From an uncultured Roseiflexaceae bacterium (GTDB lineage: Bacteria > Chloroflexota > Chloroflexia > Chloroflexales > Roseiflexaceae), in NCBI GenBank assembly GCA_937988885.1, contig CALKHR010000118.1, forward strand, positions 1 through 34,546: a stretch of 34,546 bases of DNA, written 5' to 3'. A program made the translations under genes and the position numbers. The notes beneath the pieces were generated by a model that ran no database searches, was not told the DNA's origin, and saw only the letters and a list, made by a program, of their open reading frames with translations. This document shows, one piece after another, positions 31,300 through 34,546 of the stretch; within the stretch, counting starts at the first letter, position 1, and each line of letters opens with the position of its first letter.

Positions 31300-31536
31300 T
31301 TACAGCCAGCTATCTCCCTTTTTCAGTTGCACATCAGCGATTTCTTTTTGGCTCTTTGCTGTCAAGGAGTATAATTGGGTTGGCTGAGACCAAAGCTTTT
31401 CGAGCATTGACGCAACGGGCTGGCCTATTGTAACGGCTATTTCGCCTGTAGCAGTGATGGTATACCGAATCCAGTGAGGCGAAACAGGGAGAGGATTGCC
31501 GTTTAACTCTGTAAACGACAAGCCGTTTCTATGCAC
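31300..31536 (-). CDS. Hypothetical 78-codon ORF, doubtful
   Basis: An open frame starting at a GTG at 31536 with only GGCGGA directly upstream. The reading frame stays open and protein-like for about 24 codons further upstream to a TAG near 31614, without a start codon. The sequence (VSPHWIRYTITATGEIAVTI and a Lys-rich end) has protein-like composition but no motif I know. It may be a remnant of a longer gene. The rest of 31083-31684 holds promoters but no other gene. Confidence 0.35.
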   Translation of the reverse strand: MHRNGLSFTELNGNPLPVSPHWIRYTITATGEIAVTIGQPVASMLEKLWSQPTQLYSLTAKSQKEIADVQLKKGDSWL

Positions 31537-31652
31537 TCCGCCGGATCTGGTGCGATGTTCAGAGATAATCGTGCTGAAAAGCGGAACACTTTTGATGAGC
31601 TTTGCGTCCTAACAAACAGTGGAAAAGAACTTCCGCTCGTATATGCTTGTTT

Positions 31653-31664
31653 TTTATCGATAAA
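31653..31664. promoter_or_regulatory. 12-bp palindrome before the solute-binding protein gene
   Basis: TTTATCGATAAA is a perfect palindrome lying 20 bases before the ATG at 31685 and just upstream of the GGGGGA ribosome site. It could be an operator or a small mRNA hairpin. No clear promoter hexamers were found around it. Confidence 0.3.
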
Positions 31665-31684
31665 CCGAAGTTGGGGGAAAGCCT

Positions 31685-34447
31685 ATGCGCCGGCTCATAT
31701 CACTATTGCTCTTACTCGCTCTCCTTACCTCATGTGGAGGCTCCGATGGTGAGCTACCAACCATCGCGCCTGTGCCTGGGCCTTCCGGGGATACGAGCGG
31801 CCCTGCTACAATCTCCTTTGCAGTCAGCGACTACGAGAGACCAATCTTTGAGACTCTTGTTACGAAATTCACCGCAGAGAATCCTGATATCAAGGTTGTG
31901 CTAGTCCCTATTGATGATTTGCTCGACTACTCATCCGGTAACGCGCCGAGCGACTCACTCTCGATGTTGCGCCGGATCGTCTCCGGAGCCGACACATCCT
32001 CAACAAACTATATTGGCGCGAGCAGAGAGATGCAGACCAGCAATCTGTTGCTGGATCTCGCCCCTCTGATGGATGCCGATGCGTCATTCCAACGCGACGA
32101 TTTCTACCCTGGTGCGCTAGAGCAGGTCACGATCGACAACCGCATCACCGTGCTGCCGCGCTATTTCAACGCACAGATTCTGAGCTACAACAAAGAGCTC
32201 TTCGCCCAAGCTGGCTTGCCCGAGCCGAAAGCGGGCTGGACATGGCTCGATCTGCTCGGCGCAGCACAGCAGATCGGTAAGCCAGGGAGCGGCGTAGGCA
32301 GAACCTACGGCTTCCTCGATATGAGCGGTGGTATGTTGACCTTGCTCTCCATGCTCAAGGAAAAGAACATCGATATACTCACCATTCCATCGAAGGATAT
32401 CCAAATTGATTCGCCCGAGATCGTCCAGGCGTTCGAGCAACTGCAAGAGATGATCAAGAACAATGTCATCTACATCCCAGGATTTAGCCGTCCAATGGGT
32501 CCCAACTCCTCCGATGAGGATATCGACCCGCAGACGGTGATCCGGGAGGGACGCATTGGCATCTGGCCCGACGATATGGGGATCATCTACGCAGATGGCC
32601 AGCCGCAGTACGAGTCGTTATCCTACGAAACGGGCAAAGTACCGTACCCCGCTGGGAACGAAACCTTCCGCGCATCGGGCTTCGAGGGCTACTTCATCAG
32701 CAGTGGTACACAATACCCCAACCAGGCATGGAAGTGGATCGAGTTCCTATCGCGTCAATCCACCGAGATTGACGGCCGCTCTTCGTTTATACCTGGGCGT
32801 ATTCCGGCCCGCGAATCGCTCGCTCAGACGACGGGGTTCTGGGAGGCGCTCGATCCTGCGGCAGCCGAAGCCTACAGGCAAACGCTGGCATCCGCTTCGA
32901 GCCTTCCGCCGCAGCCTGCGGATTATTTGGCGATTAGCGCGCTCTGGCAGGTCTCGTACCAACTGGTAAGCGAACCAAACGCCGATGTTCAGAAACTGCT
33001 GACGGATGCCCAGAACAATCTCAACCAAGAACTGGCGCAGATCGAGTTGACACCCACGCCAACGCCCGACACGAGCCCGGTGCTGGTCGCTACGCCCGAG
33101 CCGGACGTTGCTCCGGAGGGCAGCACGCTGATTGTGTTCAATGTGCCCGGTTACAACCCTTCGGAGTTGCGACGCTTGGCGCGCACCTTCCGCGAGCAGA
33201 ATCCCCAGTACTTCGTGCAGATTCGCTCGACACAATCGTTCACCGAGCCGCTCGATATTCAGAAGCTCGCCAATACGAGCGACTGCTTCACCTGGTACAC
33301 GTTACCTCAGAGCGAAGCCGAAATTAATCCCCTGCTGGATCTACAGCCGCTGTTCGATGCCGATAACGCCTTCCCGCGCGACGATTACCCGCCAGCGTTG
33401 CTCTCGGCCTATCAGAGCAATGGCAAGCTGTTTGGCCTACCGATCGCCTTTAACCTTCGCACGCTTAACTACAACCGCACCGCCTTCGATGCGGCGGGCA
33501 TCCAGCCACCGACCGTGAACTGGACGCCCGACGACTTCCTCGCGGCAGCGCAAGCGCTCACCAAGGGCCAAGGCGAATCGCAGCAGTTTGGCTATGTGCC
33601 GCTCAACGGCGTGCTGTCCGACATGTTCTTCTTCACGAGCCAATTTGGCACAAGCATGACCTTGGGCGCGGGTGAGGATATCCGCCCGAACTTTGATGAT
33701 CCCCGCCTGATCGAGGCGGTCCAATGGTACCTCGACCTGAGCTTGGTGCACAAAGTGATGCCCGAGATCAAGATCAGCTACCGCCGCGACGATCCGGGCT
33801 ACGACGATCGTTCGTGGGAATATGCCCAGAATGGTCGCGCAGGCATGTGGTTCGCGCAGGGACCGATTTTCAACTATGTAGACCCGAACAACCCGCAAAG
33901 CTTTGAGGAGGGTGTTGCTCCGCTGCCCTTAGGCCGCCAGGGCTTATCGACCAGCGATTTCTACACGCGCGGCCTCCATATCTCGGCGCAGTCGCCCAAT
34001 GCGCAGGGCTGCTGGGAGTGGTTCAAGTTCTTATCGGGCACAACCACCGAGACAATGCTGCAAGGCGGCATCCCCGCCCGTATCTCGATCGCCCAATCGG
34101 AGGGGTTCGCCGCACAAGCGACCGAAGGCCAGGTTGAGTTGTACCAGGCCTACAGCGATGTCTTGAAGCGCGAAGGCCGCACGGGCGGCAGCCTCGATTA
34201 CATGTACGGCCAGATGGACCTCTACTGGTTCTACCAGGCGCTAGATCGGGTGCTCACGGGCAAGGGCGACCTGACTCACGAGCTCACCGAGGCCCAAAAG
34301 ACCACGCTGGCCTACCAGGACTGCCTCAAGCAGTACGGCAAACCTCTGAAGTTGGCGACCTGCGCGAATCAGGTTGACCCGACTTATCAAGGCTACAATA
34401 CCGAGGATATGACCGATAATCCCGTGATCGGCATTCCGCTCGGCTAA
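31685..34447 (+). CDS. Lipoprotein with two fused ABC solute-binding domains
   Basis: A 920-residue secreted lipoprotein; GGGGGA precedes the ATG. The signal peptide ends in the lipobox Leu-Thr-Ser-Cys with Cys17 as lipid anchor. Domain 1 (about 43-440) and domain 2 (about 487-830) are both sugar-type solute-binding folds (SBP_bac_1). Each has the order ISFAVSDY or LIVFNVPGY, a DLAPLMDAD or DLQPLFDAD segment, RDDFYPGAL or RDDYPPALL, SYNKELFAQAGL or NYNRTAFDAAGI, and a WKWIEFLS or WEWFKFLS helix ending in GRIPAR or GGIPAR. They are joined by a Thr/Pro-rich linker (about 455-485). Domain 2 carries extra cysteines. Solute-binding proteins usually have one domain. No permease or ATPase gene is adjacent, so its transporter is elsewhere or it acts as a receptor. 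Confidence 0.88.
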   Translation: MRRLISLLLLLALLTSCGGSDGELPTIAPVPGPSGDTSGPATISFAVSDYERPIFETLVTKFTAENPDIKVVLVPIDDLLDYSSGNAPSDSLSMLRRIVSGADTSSTNYIGASREMQTSNLLLDLAPLMDADASFQRDDFYPGALEQVTIDNRITVLPRYFNAQILSYNKELFAQAGLPEPKAGWTWLDLLGAAQQIGKPGSGVGRTYGFLDMSGGMLTLLSMLKEKNIDILTIPSKDIQIDSPEIVQAFEQLQEMIKNNVIYIPGFSRPMGPNSSDEDIDPQTVIREGRIGIWPDDMGIIYADGQPQYESLSYETGKVPYPAGNETFRASGFEGYFISSGTQYPNQAWKWIEFLSRQSTEIDGRSSFIPGRIPARESLAQTTGFWEALDPAAAEAYRQTLASASSLPPQPADYLAISALWQVSYQLVSEPNADVQKLLTDAQNNLNQELAQIELTPTPTPDTSPVLVATPEPDVAPEGSTLIVFNVPGYNPSELRRLARTFREQNPQYFVQIRSTQSFTEPLDIQKLANTSDCFTWYTLPQSEAEINPLLDLQPLFDADNAFPRDDYPPALLSAYQSNGKLFGLPIAFNLRTLNYNRTAFDAAGIQPPTVNWTPDDFLAAAQALTKGQGESQQFGYVPLNGVLSDMFFFTSQFGTSMTLGAGEDIRPNFDDPRLIEAVQWYLDLSLVHKVMPEIKISYRRDDPGYDDRSWEYAQNGRAGMWFAQGPIFNYVDPNNPQSFEEGVAPLPLGRQGLSTSDFYTRGLHISAQSPNAQGCWEWFKFLSGTTTETMLQGGIPARISIAQSEGFAAQATEGQVELYQAYSDVLKREGRTGGSLDYMYGQMDLYWFYQALDRVLTGKGDLTHELTEAQKTTLAYQDCLKQYGKPLKLATCANQVDPTYQGYNTEDMTDNPVIGIPLG

Positions 34448-34454
34448 ACATCGA

Positions 34455-34489
34455 TTGGGCACACCAGTCTTCGGAACTGGTGTGCCCAA
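34455..34489 (+). terminator. Hairpin after the solute-binding protein gene
   Basis: A perfect 14-bp stem (34455-34468 with 34476-34489) encloses CTTCGGA, which includes a stable C-UUCG-G turn. It starts eight bases after the stop. No T-tract follows, so it may be a terminator or an mRNA-stabilising 3' end. Confidence 0.6.
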
Positions 34490-34501
34490 CGTTACAGAAA
34501 A

Positions 34502-34546
34502 GGCGGCAGAAAGGCCCGTGCCTTTAGGCCGGGGATGAATGCCGTC
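34502..34546. mobile_element. Possible IS200/IS605-type element end (hairpin) cut by the window edge
   Basis: CCCG-T-GCC (34515-34522) pairs with GGC-CGGG (34527-34533) around TTTA with a bulged T, followed by GATGAAT. Outer GGCGGC (34502-34507) pairs with GCCGTC (34541-34546) with one G-U pair. The shape and the trailing GATGAAT recall the right ends, or omega-RNA 3' scaffolds, of TnpB-carrying elements. No tnpA or tnpB is in the window. Confidence 0.35.

Overview
The window looks like chromosomal DNA of a Chloroflexota bacterium, probably class Chloroflexia. This is an inference from gene content, not from a marker gene: a stand-alone helicase-associated (XPB/Ssl2-like) protein, lipoproteins rich in Thr/Pro linkers, V4R and DinB proteins, large PAS kinases and a moderately GC-rich coding background. 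Many -10 boxes read TACAAT or TATAAT, several with an upstream TG. I saw no rRNA, tRNA, CRISPR array or complete insertion sequence.

Layout. 1-1215 (-) is the start of a TPR lipoprotein that runs off the left edge. It is divergent from a helicase-associated protein and a PLP aminotransferase (1328-4417, +). A PAS hybrid histidine kinase follows on the minus strand (4420-6723), then about 600 bp with no convincing gene. 7350-13093 (-) is a housekeeping run: benzoate-type permease, GNAT acetyltransferase, HEAT-like protein, RNase HII, methyltransferase, ribosomal protein L19 with a strong promoter and a structured leader, and a sedoheptulose-7-phosphate isomerase-like SIS protein. 13194-13739 (+) encodes an unusual membrane-anchored beta-repeat protein. 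A repeat-filled gap (13740-14459) precedes an ABC-2 exporter pair (14460-16624, +).

A TetR-family repressor (16976-17578, -) is divergent from a class V aminotransferase. The palindrome at the tetR promoter recurs upstream of a CPH-type heavy-metal P1B ATPase (21333-23459, -), and a related site precedes a DinB-family gene (24080-24553, +), which suggests a small local regulon. A V4R-domain protein and an SDR-type epimerase are divergent from one another at 19006-20775. The ATPase gene is bracketed by clusters of a dispersed inverted-repeat element.

The right part has a coiled-coil small protein, a membrane sensor kinase that has lost its phospho-acceptor histidine, a metallophosphoesterase, a ParB-like protein overlapping diaminopimelate decarboxylase (lysA), a PlsC-type acyltransferase, and a 920-residue lipoprotein made of two fused ABC solute-binding domains. 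The last 45 bases fold like the right end of an IS200/IS605-type element.

The strongest leads are the TetR operator set, the histidine-less sensor kinase, the fused double solute-binding protein, the L19 leader hairpin, the VP-repeat membrane protein and a 58-residue ORF at 16621-16797.
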